64,000 nt of DNA from Cupriavidus pauculus (GTDB lineage: Bacteria > Pseudomonadota > Gammaproteobacteria > Burkholderiales > Burkholderiaceae). The stretch covers positions 476,848 to 540,847 of the forward strand of contig NZ_BPUO01000003.1 in the NCBI RefSeq assembly GCF_022179805.1. The letters are read 5' to 3'. Below are positions 63,821-64,000 of this stretch, piece after piece. Each line of letters begins with the position of its first letter. Position 1 is the first letter of the stretch. A model generated the notes under the pieces. It was not told where the DNA came from and did not search any database. It saw nothing but the letters and a program-made list of their open reading frames with translations. A program made the translations under genes and the position numbers.

Positions 63821-63944
63821 TTGAGGGGTTGCTGCGCTGACAGACGTCAACGCAGCGAATTGGGTGTAGTAAAGGGGGTTGTGGCTGTATGCCTGTGGCA
63901 CACGCGGACTCTCAGAGTCCTACCAGGTAAAACACACTGGTTAT
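63821..63944 (-). other. 23S-5S spacer
   Basis: 124-bp spacer with no tRNA. A short hairpin ACGCGGACTCTCAGAGTCC-type repeat and a CTGCGTTGACGTCTGTCAGCGCAG-type stem fit rRNA processing structures. Confidence 0.6.
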
Positions 63945-64000
63945 AGGATCAAGCCTTACGGGCAATTAGTACTGGTTAGCTTAACGCATTACTGCGCTTC
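63945..64000 (-). rRNA. rrl: 23S rRNA, 3' end (partial)
   Basis: The minus strand reads …AGCTAACCAGTACTAATTGC then CCGTAAGGCTTGATCCT, the conserved 3' end of bacterial 23S rRNA. The rest lies beyond the window. Confidence 0.93.

Overview
The window looks like chromosome from a GC-rich betaproteobacterium of the Cupriavidus/Ralstonia group (Burkholderiaceae). This rests on the gene families present: Bug-type solute receptors, H-NS with the YRDSAGNTWTGRGKRPGWL-type tail, a pcaIJF set, a Tad pilus cluster, a CopQ-like small repeat protein, and many LysR, IclR, MarR and GntR regulators. No phage, insertion sequence, CRISPR array or tRNA was recognised. A ribosomal RNA operon enters at the right edge (23S 3' end and 5S, minus strand).

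Layout. 1-9 kb: a truncated EAL/degenerate-GGDEF protein, a chemoreceptor, H-NS, UDP-glucose 4-epimerase, a tyrosine-recombinase homologue without most catalytic residues, nitronate monooxygenase and a PadR regulator. 9-14 kb: a Bug receptor, a short-chain dehydrogenase and pcaF-pcaJ-pcaI, which finish the beta-ketoadipate pathway, with a PcaR-like palindrome upstream of pcaI. 14-18.7 kb: sbcDC. 18.7-31 kb: a complete-looking minus-strand Tad/Flp pilus cluster (flp, tadE, rcpC, rcpA, tadZ, tadA, tadB, tadC, tadD, a DUF3613 gene, tadG, a sigma-54 activator) without a prepilin peptidase gene. 31-36.2 kb: two divergent paralogous lipoproteins and an adjacent FhaC/ShlB-type outer-membrane transporter. 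36-42 kb: housekeeping and stress genes (dodecin, phospholipase-D-like protein, dienelactone hydrolase, glycine-zipper lipoprotein, MarR, YggT, a CopQ-like repeat protein).

42-52.3 kb holds the most interesting block. It is a divergent catabolic locus with a permease, two free [2Fe-2S] ferredoxins and an unknown 107-residue protein on one side. On the other side are an ornithine-cyclodeaminase-family protein, a heme-oxygenase-like (TenA/PqqC fold) protein with a full set of candidate di-iron ligands, an aldehyde dehydrogenase, a GlcG-like protein, a ferredoxin-fused flavin reductase and a GntR/FCD regulator. Copies of a GTATAC-centred palindrome sit before four transcription units of this locus and before a separate 55-codon gene, which suggests one regulon. 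The substrate is unknown.

52.4-64 kb: a phytanoyl-CoA-dioxygenase-like gene, a MoxR/DUF58/transglutaminase operon, a marR-MFS efflux operon whose start codon lies inside a 43-bp perfect palindrome, an HtrA/Do protease, a second cluster of five GTATAC hexamers in 44 bp, the ohrR/ohr peroxide defence pair, a GIY-YIG protein, and the rRNA genes.
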